DNA of 64,000 nucleotides from positions 4,867,063 to 4,931,062 of the forward strand of contig NW_003101680.1 in assembly GCF_000003855.2 (NCBI RefSeq), given 5' to 3'. Origin of the DNA: Blastomyces gilchristii SLH14081 (lineage: Eukaryota > Ascomycota > Eurotiomycetes > Onygenales > Ajellomycetaceae). The position numbers were made by a program, and so were the translations under genes. Below the pieces are notes generated by a model. That model did no database searches. It saw nothing but the letters and a program-made list of their open reading frames with translations, and was not told the DNA's origin. How positions within the stretch are numbered: position 1 is the first letter of the stretch; each line of letters begins with the position of its first letter. Positions 54,272 to 64,000 of this stretch are shown here, in pieces.

Positions 54272-56463
54272 ATATCAGAAGATGGACGATCAGATGATTA
54301 TCTGCAGATGGTCAAGAGAGAGAGAGAGTATTCAAAGGAGGAAAGGTTGGATTTTTAATACGGGGTATCGTATCTCAAGGATATCTGGCAAGACGGACTT
54401 GGTGTGGATGGAAGGATGATGGGAGAAGTTGGTGAAATGGGCAGAGGAACAGGGACAGTCCTGCTCTTTATACTAGTTACTTATTAAGGTCCCCCGCCCA
54501 CACCTGGTGGCCCCTATAGAATACCACCGCAGAGATCCTCCTCCTTGGTGTCATCTGGGAGGCGCACCGCGCTACTCAAGGCGGGGCAGTGGTCATCAAT
54601 CCATCCACTCCTGACCATCGCAACAGAATCCACGCCTTCCTAGGTACTTGCGGCGAAGGGGGCCAGCAAAAACGGCCATGACTGCTAACCCGATTCCATC
54701 ACAGCTGAAGCGTCTGAGACCGCGGGACCACCCCGCCCCAGCTAGCAGCTTGGCGATGGCTGGTTTTTCCTGGCTTTCTCGGCTGGTGATTCGCCGTGGC
54801 TAGTTAAAAGTTGTTATTATTCCCAACTTGCTGTGGCTGTGGGCTCACTGGCGAGCAATCGATGACATCGGCTGATAGGGCTTGACTGGGCAGTTCAGAT
54901 CCGGACGGAGTGTGTGGCTCAGCAGCGTCTCATAAACGAATATTTAACCAGGCCCTGGATGATTTGTAAGCTACCGCTCAACCCAACAGTACAGCGTAGT
55001 TAAGATGAATCTGCATCAATCATGCACCCATACGGGAACCTAGGCAAAGTTTAGTGGCACACCGTACGGATTCATCTCGGTTCCTAGCCGTTGATAGGGC
55101 TCTTCGTGTGGGCGATAATAATGCCCATATCGGGTAATCGAGAGTGGCCGGACAAATTAGAACACTCCTTGACGTACGCTGCATAACTATTATAGCGAAT
55201 AAACAAGCGATAACTAATATTAAATACTGAAAAGACGAGTTCTTGTTTCATCTGCAATCGTGTGCAGGAGCGGCAACCAACAGTGGCTTTCGAAAAGCAC
55301 AATAAGAAGAATGATAATTAATATATCCCATATCCCCAGTATCAACAGAGGCTGAACGGGCAATCGCTTGTGAGACGATGAACTTGAAACAAACCTCTTG
55401 TCATAACATACTGGCGATATTACGAAACTCAGCCAAAAAAGATAACTAGAGGTGATTTGTGCCAGGGACGCGAGTTAAATGCGAAACGTTAACTTAACTT
55501 TTTATCCTACAAACTCTAATAGAAGGCATAACTTGTATCTAAACTGAAAATCTCAAATAAGTCATGGCTTCTTGAACCAAGTCCAGATTATTGTGTGAGA
55601 AATACTAACTTGGGCAATATGCCCTGTAAGGCTGAGACGCTTAGACTGCAGCACAGACAACGAAGCAGTCCCCTTCTTCAGCCCTATGTAATAATGCGGA
55701 CAACCGACATTATTATTATTGATCCTTCTCCCATAAAACACCCGAGAACCGTACTTCTACCAATAATAATCAATCAATAACAACAATAACAATAATAATA
55801 CATTGTGGCTGGACTGCGCATCTCTGTTCAACGTCGTCTGCGGATTCGTGGGTGTGCAGTGGCTACGCCCCGGCGCCCCGCCGCTAATAACTTATCGCGG
55901 GGCGTGTACTTGTACCTGCCGCCCCCTGACGACATCGTGCAGCGCGCCTAGATTCGCCGACAAGGAGCGGAGCGGAAGAAGCTGTATAGAAACACTCTTA
56001 CCTTACGACTGCCCCTTTTCCGAAGGACCCATTTGAGGAACCGTTTCGTCATGGGCCATACTAATTAGTATCTATGTACGGATTTCGTGCCTGTCTGGGT
56101 ACGTATAGACTGGACCTAATATCCATGTAACGAAAATGCCTGTTATTTGAGGGAATTGGGACGCTCTACTGCTTTGTTATGGAAATCTATTTCACGAGAC
56201 GTTGTAGTCTGTACATGTAGGTAGGGTAGGGCTGATAGAGCGATTGCTCGGGATAATTAGTTAAATTCCATCGGGTTCAAGTGTCAGTCCGTCTGGGAGC
56301 AACCTTGGCACGGGGAGACCCTTTCTGTTCTGTGGGATCGGATCCAACAAGCCGAGAACCTGGATTGGATTGCTCTTCATATCAAGAGATCTAACTATAT
56401 CCTATATCGATATATAATGCTATATACAAAAAACCATTTTTCACCCTTAAATCCCGCTCGCTA
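54272..56463. other. 2.2-kb intergenic region
   Basis: No supported gene. Open frames of 60-77 codons at 55084-55302, 55595-55780 and 55803-56036 lack domains or splice partners. A CAA/AAT microsatellite lies at about 55760-55801. The first part is the promoter of the glycine-zipper gene. Confidence 0.5.
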
Positions 56464-58158
56464 CTAGCACTCAAACAGATCCTCCCTATCAACTGACTGC
56501 CCGGTTTTCCTCAGCAGCGCCACCAACGCATCCGCATCTTCTTCCTTACACTCAGGGTACTGAATAAAATCCGCATCATCATCATCACTGTCACTAACAA
56601 TCCACCGATCCATATATGGGCTAGGCCCATACCCATCACAGAAAACTAAATACGAGTCCACCCCCAATCGCATCTTAATCTCCCCTTCCATCTCAAAGGG
56701 AATCCCCCATTCGTCCCACCAGTCGGGACTGCTACCGAATCTAAAATGGCGAAGTTCCGCCAGCCTTTCCGCAAACGCGCGGAAATAGTCGTGCCAGCGC
56801 TTCGAGTAACTGGCGCGGAATTTCACCTGACCCTGCCACGTCGCCTTGGCGTTACGCCGCATCTCTGTAGGTGATAGATAACACTTGTCCTTGTTGTAGA
56901 TGCCGACTTCGTACAGGATGACGCAGTCGTCCATGTAAAGCTGTTGGAGGGTAGGGCCGTGGGAGAGGATCCAGTCCAGCTGGGTGTCGTGGACGAAGGC
57001 ATAGTTTCCGAGCGCGAGAGATTGGAGGTTTGGGAAGTGGATGTCCCGCAGGTCGAGTTTGGGGTAGAAGCCGAAGTACAGGGTTCCGTAGAGGGTCAGG
57101 TGTCGGAGTGTTGCCGATGCTGGCTGGAGCCAGACTGTGGGGAGTTCGCGGGTGAATGTATGGGCTTCGTCATACTACCATATTGTATATGGACAGGACA
57201 AGTATGGTTAGGGTGGGAGCTAGGAGGTGGGAGAATCAAATCCGTGGTTTTGCGACAGGGCGTCATGAAAGGGCACGCGGAACACCAACCTCAAGGTCAT
57301 ATTCACCGTTTCCCTCATAACTCTCGTTAAGGATTCCAAGTCGCAGACTTTGCAGGTTCTCAAGAACCTGTTTGAGCATGGACACCGTCTCGGTGTCCTG
57401 CGGGTTGACATTTTGGTAATTTTGCAATCCCAAAGCCAACTGTGGCTGAGGAAAAGACGTCAAAGAGGAGAGAAGGAGCTTCATTGTGCTGAAACGAAAT
57501 TCGACAGATTGCGGCGGCTCATCGTATTCCTCTTCCAAAGCACACTCCGGATCAAACAAGACGTTCACGTTCCGCAAATTTGGGAACATCTTAAGACTCT
57601 CAACCAGCTTTATGAACCGTCCTGGTAGGATGGGGCCTTCGTCTGCTTCCTGCCAGTCTTGAAGTAACGAAGGTTGCTTTTCGAGAAAATCCTAGTTGCA
57701 ATATGCATGTAAACAACATTACTTTTGGCGCCGCTGGCCCTCGCGGTTTACATGCCCGAGTCACAAAAAAATAAAAAATAAAAATAAAAAAATAAAAAAA
57801 AAGGATTTCTAGCTCTCTTCATGAATCCATCTCTAAGCAGCAGTGGCTTCTTTCTTTCACGACCACCCATGCAGAGCAAAAATAGGATTCAGCGGTTCCA
57901 ACTTACAGGCGACCAACCGCAAAGGCCTAGGTTGATTTTATTCACGTATTGCTTTAATCGCTCGTGTGCTCGTATCTGCTCCAACCTCGCACAGCTGGAG
58001 TCGGAAGCGTTGAGCCTCACTTCCCTAAAAAGCTCCCGAGCCGCAAACCTCGAGCATCCACGAGAGGTGAGGCAAAGGCTCTCGAGCGTTGTTCGATCAC
58101 AAAAGGATGCGATGCGAGCCCATAGTTCAGTTGGGAGCTGAGGGATAACTTCTACCAT
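56464..58158 (-). CDS. F-box protein with degenerate leucine-rich repeats
   Basis: Exons 58158-57907, 57691-57290 and 57174-56464 give 454 residues; introns 215 and 115 bp (GTAAGT..ACTAG; GTTGGT..GGTAG). The N-terminus is an F-box: IPQLPTELWARIASFCDRTTLESLCLTSR, residues 5-50, which in known proteins binds Skp1. The remainder shows spaced Leu-rich strands (LRHLTLYGTLYFG, LQSLALGNYAF, LQQLYMDDC), typical of the poorly conserved fungal F-box/LRR proteins that recruit substrates to SCF ubiquitin ligases. An acidic SDSDDDDADF run lies near the C-terminus. Substrate unknown. Divergent from RRP14. Confidence 0.85.
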
Positions 58159-58935
58159 CTTGACAAATCGAAGGAGAAACGGCGATGACGGGGGTAGTTT
58201 AGAACAGATCTCAAGCCTCAGTCAATTTGAAGCGGGTCCCATTTCCTCATATATATATCTCACTTTTGTCAAGAGAGCTTGCGAAGCGGGGTCGAACCTA
58301 GTGACGCCGGTCGGTCCGGTCTGGAGATATTTCCAGGCTCCCAACAATTCTCCACTGAAATTCAAGGTGCTTTCGGCTGCTAGAGGACACAGTGAGAATC
58401 TAAGAAGAACAAAGAGGTCCCGCAATCACCTATTCCAAGTCAAATAGTTGTACGCAACGGCCGGTGGTTTGGATGGATGCCTTGCTAGGCTCCATTGTAG
58501 CCTAAAAGTCGATACGGCAGCCCTATAATATAGTTATCTAGTGAGATTTTCATATATCCATAGAATGTGCGACATGTGACTGCAGTAGCCAAGCAACTAC
58601 CAACAATTTCTTCATAGAATCCTATTAAATAGGTATGCATTTTTTAATATTATTATTAAATAAAAGCATGGTAAAAATATCACGACGGTTGAGTCTAGCG
58701 TCGTGTGGTTGATTATGTGAAATATTTAACCGAGAAAAAGAGCAGCGCCAAGATTTCGCCCTCCCCCCACACCTTTCTACGCCCTCGCAAATTATTTCAG
58801 TCCGCAGCCAGCAGAGCCTGGAGACCAGCGACGTGTCGATTGGACTTCCTCGCCATCGACCTCTGCCAGCGAGAAAGAGGCATTCTCTTGCTACCTGCTT
58901 GTCTTTTTGTCGGATTCCTTTTCTTATTGTCGGAA
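58159..58935. promoter_or_regulatory. divergent promoter region, F-box gene / RRP14
   Basis: 777 bp between start codons. A TA run near 58248 and AT-rich DNA at 58620-58680. No diagnostic ribosome-biogenesis promoter motif was certain. Confidence 0.45.
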
Positions 58936-60831
58936 ATGGCGGACAGTATTGAGGTTAGCTTTGCCTTTTTTTTTTTTTCCCTTCTGCGTCCTTCCCTCTA
59001 TCTACTATTTAAGTTCTACCAGCCTTGAATTTCATAGTGTATGCCAGGTGGGTAACTAATACTGGTGATATTATATGTAGGAACGGCTCCGAAGCCATGC
59101 TCAGGCCTTTGATGGATTACTGTCGTTGATTCCTGCAAAATATTACTACGGAGAAGATACAACGGTAGGCCTCGCGGAGCACCCGGGCATCTTTTCCGGC
59201 CCATCCCAGGGAAGCGAACATAGAACATCCGCTTATTCTATTCCCTTTTTCTTGAACTATAGGATCAATGGCAGCGCAAGAAGCAAACAAAGGAGGAGGC
59301 TCGAAATGCCAAACGTGCCAAGCTCGACCCTGATTCCTCGAAAACTGCAAAAGATGTAATGGACGAAAATGCCAGAAAGAGGAAGAGAATGGAAGATGAA
59401 GGAGAAGAAGCACAGCCAGGTTCCGATGGCGATGACGGCGATGGAGAGCTAGGAACAGAAGCACCTAGGGAGGGCCTTGTTCGTGGTCAGAAGAAGCAAA
59501 AAAAGCAAAAAAAGGGAGAGAAATCGGAAGAGGACCAGACTAAAGATAAAGATGAAAATGAAAATGTAGAGGCCCGCAGGAAACGGCAGGCAGAGAAAGC
59601 AGCGAAGAAAGCCGCAAAAAAGGAACAGAAGAAATTGAAAGCAGCGGCCAAGTTGGAAAAGAAAAAGACGGCCAAGTCAAATGCACAAGGAGATTCCAAG
59701 GAGAGCGCGGATGAGGACACTTCTAAAGACCAAAACCAACTGAAGCGCCACCAGCCTACTCTCAATGGAGCACCTAATGTTTACGATGCTGAAGAAGTAG
59801 ATGAAGACATTGCTCCTGTAGAAGGATTCTCGGCTCTACAAGATACCGAAGACGCAGAACCGGCATCCACAGCTCCATCATCACCGGACCCTAACTCACA
59901 ACCATTTGATCCTTCCAACCCACCATCCGGATCTTCCTCCATCTCCTCCATTGCCCCACCCGTAGCCCCTTCCGACACCGCAACAAAATCATCAACCACC
60001 ACACAATCCTCAAACGACGACACTAAAAAACCTAAGAGCCTAACCCCAGAAGAACTCAAGCAGCGATTACAAAAGCGCATAGAAGAACTACGAGCTGCCC
60101 GCCGCGCCGATGGCTTCAACGGTAAACCCGCCCGCAACCGCCAAGAGCTCATCGAAGCCAGACGGCAGCGCGAAGAACAGCGCAAAGCCCATAAAAAGGA
60201 ACTCCGCCAAAAGGCACGAGAGGAGGAGCAGAGGAAGCGTGACGAGGCCATTGCACGACGATTCTCCCCTCGTGGCTCTGGTTCATTACTCGCCTCTCCA
60301 CGTTCCCCAGCAGACTCCACCTCCTCGATCCCAACCAACTTCTCTTTCGGCCGCGTCGTATTCGCCGACGGCCAGCAGGCGGATCCTAGCCTCAGCACCC
60401 TCGTTGATGAAAAGAAGCGCAAGGGCCCGCAGGATGCGCAGACGGCGCTGAAAGCGCTCGAGGCCAAACAGGCGCGGTTGGAGGGACTGGACGAGGCCAA
60501 GCGAGCCAACATTGAAGAGAAGGACATGTGGCTAAACGCGAAGAAGCGGGCGCATGGCGAGCGGGTGAAGGATGATGTATCGCTGTTAAAGAAGACGTTG
60601 AATCGCAAGACGGGAATGAAGAAGAAGAGTGAGAAGGAGTGGAAGGAGAGGATTGAAGGGGTAATTAAGGGGAAGGAGATGAGGCAGAAGAAGAGAGAGG
60701 AGAATTTGAGGAAGAGGAGGGAGGAGAAGGGGAGTAAGGGGGGGAAGAAGAAGGGGGGGGGTGGTAAGAAGACTCCGGGTGCTAAGAAGAGGCCTGGGTT
60801 TGAGGGCGGGTTTAAGGCGAAGAAGAAGTGA
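58936..60831 (+). CDS. RRP14: SURF6/Rrp14 ribosome-biogenesis protein
   Basis: Exons 58936-58953 (MADSIE), 59081-59164 and 59263-60831 give 556 residues; introns 127 and 98 bp. The N-terminal block ERLRSHAQAFDGLLSLIPAKYYYGED is the Rrp14 N-terminal domain. The middle is long Lys/Glu-rich coiled coil and acidic/Ser-Pro linker. The C-terminal SURF6 domain runs from about residue 330: LKQRLQKRIEELRAARRADGF, then FGRVVFADG, KRKGPQDAQTALKALEAKQARLEGL, and a Lys/Arg/Gly-rich tail. The protein acts in the nucleolus in 40S and 60S subunit assembly and binds RNA. The very basic tail (GGKKKGGGGKKTPGAKKRPG) would serve as nucleolar targeting. Compared with yeast Rrp14 it is enlarged in the linker. Confidence 0.93.
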
Positions 60832-61931
60832 ATGAGTGGAATGAATGAACGTGGTCTTGTTTACCCGGGTTTTGTAAAGGAGTGAGGTAGGGACGGGGGG
60901 GAGGGGGAAAGGTTTGAATTGGAAGCGGTTTGGTCCGGCTAATATACCTCTGTTTTTTTTTTTTTCCTTTTATATCTCAATTTTCTGTCTGGACTTCTTT
61001 TTTGTATGTAAATCGGTGTTTTGTTTTTCTTCATTCATGGCGAGGGGTTTTTATCAATTAATCTATCCGTATTATTTTTTCAGTTCTATTCTTTCTTCTT
61101 GTCTTGCTTTGCTTTTGCTTTCAGTGGTATCCGTCATCACCATCCTATGCCTACGGTGTTTCCCACTTCCAAGGCTATATAGATTTCATTCTCGTATTTT
61201 TCTATTGCATGTACAGTCTTACTCTTCAGCTTCTTCCTCATCTCATTTCTCACTTCCTCCTTTCTTCCTCACACTCTTCTACACTACCTTTGTAGGTAAG
61301 GTCAACTGTAGATTTTAAGCCAGCACATCACATATTTACCCCCCTTGACAGTTTTTATTAAAGAGTGGCTCAGAGGCAAGTAATATTGGGTTCATAATAA
61401 AGGGGACATCTTAGTTACTTCTCTGTTCTCAGCAGTGAATACATCACTTTTCTTCAATGACAATTAAATCGGATACTTGAGTATGGAAATTCAAATATCA
61501 TCAAGTTTCTACGAACATAATGTGAAATAGAGACACCATACAAGAGAATGCGGCGCGCGGCAGTAGATTGAACAACTAGCTAAACGCCTTGAGATGTACA
61601 GTAGTCATACTGTACATAGAGGATAGCACACATACAACAGCATATTTACTGCCCACCTCTCTTTGTTTGTTTTGCACCAAAACATAGCATGGGTAGTTTC
61701 ATATCACACATCTGTAAATAAATATGTACCAGTACATTGATATTGCAGGATTCTGTCTGTTAACAAGTTAAAACGAAAAGGATTAGGGAAAAAAAGGAAA
61801 TAATGATCTTCATGTGTGTAATGTGTCTTTTCTGCTGATATCATGTGCAGCTCCTAGATATCGGCTGTTGAATTCGGGTTCCCACCGCGTTCGCCTACCC
61901 CATTCCCCACTCCACTTTCCTCTTTCGCGTT
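60832..61931. other. convergent 3' region
   Basis: 1.1 kb between RRP14 and NDUFS8 3' ends, with T-rich runs near 60951-60965 and pyrimidine-rich DNA to 61270. No gene seen; a 134-codon frame at 60914-61318 is a low-complexity artefact. Confidence 0.55.
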
Positions 61932-63013
61932 TTATCTGTAGGGGGCATCAGCTCTTGCGACAGCAGCCAGTTCCGGTTCCCACTTGTCGCCGTTAGCGAG
62001 CAGTTTCTCCTTGTTGTACAGCAATTCTTCTCGAGTTTCTGTCGCGTATTCGGCGTTGGGGGCTGTTTTTGATGGAAAAAAGAGTTAGTTAACTGTGACT
62101 TCTCTTTTACCCTTTGATTATCAAATTTTTTTTTTCGGGGTTGGTGAATCATGGAATCCCGGATATCCCGGATATATATATATATATATATATTATATCG
62201 TTTCTCGGTTTGAGGGGCGTAGGCTACGTTAAGGGGGAGAATATACTCACACTCAACAATAGCATCGACAGGGCAGCTCTCCTGGCAGAAGCCACAGTAT
62301 ATACATTTTGTCATATCAATATCATAGCGGGTGGTCCGTCTGCTTCCGTCCTCGCGCTCTTCGGCCTCGATCGTGATGGCAAGGGCGGGGCAGATGGCCT
62401 CGCATAGTTTGCAGGCAATACAGCGTTCTTCGCCTGAAGGATATCGGCGTAGCGCGTGCTCACCGCGGAATCTGGGGGAGATGGGACCTTTTTCGAATGG
62501 GTAGAAGATGGTATATCTACAGGAGGGTTAGCGCGATATATCTCTTTGGCTTTATCCGGGGAGTTTTGAATTAAGAAATCCTTAAGTTATTCCCAACGGG
62601 GATATGATGATGAATAGTCATGTAATAAATAGAGTCCCCAGGAAATTAAATATACATATATATCAGGGCAGAGATATATAGTGCATAGAAGGTTATACAT
62701 ACGGTGGTCTGAAGAATTGCTCCAACACAACATACATGCCCCGAAGCATCTCCGCCAAGAGGAAGTATTTTCCGGCTTTATCGAGAGCGGATTCATTGTC
62801 CTGGTCCCAGGCCTTGGGAGGCGGGAGACGGAAGCCTTGTCGAGGAGGGCCAGCAGGGCTAGCAGATCGAGGGGACGAGGTCGAAAAGGCGAACGCAGGA
62901 ATCAGGACGCTGGCCGTCGTGGGCCGAAGAAGGGAGGAGTGCTGGGAGGATATCTGTGCGAGGGCTGGCCGTCTGTAGGCCAGAAGCCTGGAGACAGCCT
63001 TTGTAGAAGCCAT
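61932..63013 (-). CDS. NDUFS8: NADH:ubiquinone oxidoreductase 23-kDa iron-sulfur subunit (complex I TYKY)
   Basis: Exons 63013-62703, 62516-62251 and 62062-61932; introns 186 and 188 bp; 235 residues. The joined frames read [15 protein letters not shown] and [18 protein letters not shown]. The N-terminal ~45 residues ([15 protein letters not shown].., FAFSTSSPR) form the mitochondrial presequence. Two 4Fe-4S ferredoxin motifs, [12 protein letters not shown] and [12 protein letters not shown], hold clusters N6a and N6b in the electron path from NADH to ubiquinone. [18 protein letters not shown] and RYDIDMTKC are diagnostic of the subunit. The protein sits in the matrix-facing arm of complex I next to the membrane. 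It shares a 367-bp divergent promoter with the ACP gene, another complex I component. A TA run (62173-62192) lies in the 3' intron. Confidence 0.96.
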
Positions 63014-63380
63014 TGTGCTAGCAGACGGCTGTGTATGGCGTTCGATAGATACCGGAGCGCTGGGAAATGGAATGGCGACTGGGATGCAATAGCTGATGTC
63101 TTTCGACTCTTCCCCGATGTTTTGGCGAGTGGATTTTCGGTCATTGTGTTCTGCCGGCCCGTGATTGGCTGGGCGGTGGTTGGCGTGCAAAACCCGAAGA
63201 ACACGGAGAAAGAATCAGTTTGACATTCGATCAACCACCTAAATAAATATCAACATCCAGCCTGGGAACCGCCTACTCTTTGCTCTCTCTCTCCAACCCC
63301 CTCGCATCCAACTCAACCTGTGCCATTATCATTACCTACCTTTACTTTAATTACCCCGTATACACGCCCTCCCTTCCACC
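63014..63380. promoter_or_regulatory. divergent promoter, NDUFS8 / mitochondrial ACP
   Basis: 367 bp between start codons of two complex I subunits. GATTGGCT at 63163-63170 is an inverted CCAAT box, a HAP/CBC-type site; a pyrimidine-rich stretch (about 63275-63305) precedes the ACP start. Confidence 0.65.
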
Positions 63381-63927
63381 ATGTTCCGTTCCGCCATAGC
63401 CCGGTCGCTGCGCGCTGCCTCTTCCGTTCCTCGCACCATCAGACCCTCCGGAGCCTCTTTCCAGGTTTCCAGGAGCCCGCTCTCTGCCGCCCGCGCAACC
63501 CAGTTCCAATTCTCCCCATGCTTTACCTGCCAGGCCATCAGATCATACTCTGCGCCTGCTGGCCTAACGCAGTCTGAGATTGAGGGCAGAATAGTCGATC
63601 TGCTGAAGAACTTTGACAAGGTATGTGGTATCAAGTTTTCTTTTCTTTTCTTTTTCTTTTTCTTTTTCTTTTGCCCTTTTATTGTCTATTTCTCTACTGC
63701 AAAATATATATCCTACAATAGCGATTTACTCACGCGCAATTTACAGGTTTCGGATCCATCCAAGGTATGAATGATATATATGTTGCTTCTCCCAATGCAT
63801 TGATGTGGGATTGATATAAGATACTTACAATGGTCGGTGTGTGAAGATCACGAGCACCTCGCACTTCTCAAATGATTTGGGATTGGACAGCTTGGACACC
63901 GTCGAGGTTGTGATGGCCATTGAGGAG
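63381..63927 (+). CDS. NDUFAB1: mitochondrial acyl carrier protein (complex I NDUFAB1), 3' part outside the window
   Basis: Exons 63381-63620, 63747-63764 (18 nt, VSDPSK) and 63847-63927, all in phase 0, give the first 113 residues; a GTAAGC donor follows at 63928, so the last exon (about 25 residues expected) is beyond 64000. Residues 1-58 are a strong Arg/Ser-rich mitochondrial presequence ending near IRSYSAPAG. The ACP domain begins LTQSEIEGRIVDLLKNFDK and has the carrier motif LGLDSLDTVEVVMAIEE, whose Ser takes the 4'-phosphopantetheine. The protein carries acyl chains in mitochondrial fatty acid/lipoate synthesis and is a subunit of complex I and of LYR-protein assemblies. Intron 1 has a CTTTT-rich tract. 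Confidence 0.94.
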
Positions 63928-64000
63928 GTAAGCTGTCTATCTATATTACTCACAGGAGATAAAATTGGCATGGTGCATTATGTTTGCTAACTCGCGCGCT

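Noticed and set aside
55803..56036. 77-codon frame in the 2.2-kb gap
   Set aside because: No recognisable domain or start context; such frames are expected by chance in GC-rich DNA.
1..64000. CRISPR arrays, rRNA genes, bacterial operons, prophage
   Set aside because: None seen. Introns, transposon types and gene families are fungal throughout.

Overview
The window is nuclear DNA of a filamentous ascomycete. Short introns with GT..AG ends, Neurospora/Aspergillus-type protein sequences and sharply split base composition point to Eurotiomycetes, and an Onygenales-like, isochore-structured genome is my best guess; that placement is inference from style and protein resemblance, not a search result.

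Bases 1-38307 are one AT-rich block of mutated, nested transposable elements and hold no intact gene that I can support. From left to right: a Ty3/gypsy element cut by the window edge (1 to about 5200, plus strand); a hAT transposase relic (minus strand, about 5960-7260); a full-length LINE (7535-15157) with a 13-bp target-site duplication; unassigned AT-rich DNA with decayed minus-strand reading frames; a 1073-bp SINE-like element (19899-20971) with a tRNA-like head and a tail copied from the LINE 3' end; then a Ty1/copia element (copia A, minus strand, 22096-38307) split by three later insertions: a second full-length LINE (23467-31080), a Harbinger/Tourist-like MITE (32511-33045) and a complete second copia (copia B, 33084-38285). 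Each insertion is proved by a target-site duplication, and the LINE, MITE and copia B sites also have an uninterrupted homologous copy in the window. Damage is almost all C-to-T/G-to-A, with many Trp TGG codons turned into TGA and catalytic Asp codons of the reverse transcriptases turned into Asn.

Bases 38308-64000 are ordinary GC-balanced gene space with eleven protein genes: a type II HAD hydrolase and an HNH protein (divergent pair); an unrecognised disordered protein; mitochondrial IF-2 and a YMC1-type mitochondrial carrier (divergent pair around a 14-bp CACGTG palindrome); a glyoxalase-fold protein; mitochondrial ribosomal protein uS2m (MRP4); a Gln/Gly-rich glycine-zipper protein; an F-box protein and the SURF6/Rrp14 ribosome-biogenesis factor (divergent pair); and two complex I subunits, NDUFS8 and the mitochondrial acyl carrier protein, divergent from a 367-bp promoter (the ACP gene runs off the window). 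Five of the eight genes between 43.8 and 64 kb serve mitochondrial translation, transport or complex I. Most genes are spliced and several use exons of 12-31 nt, so exon coordinates given here were worked out by reading splice sites and frame by hand.
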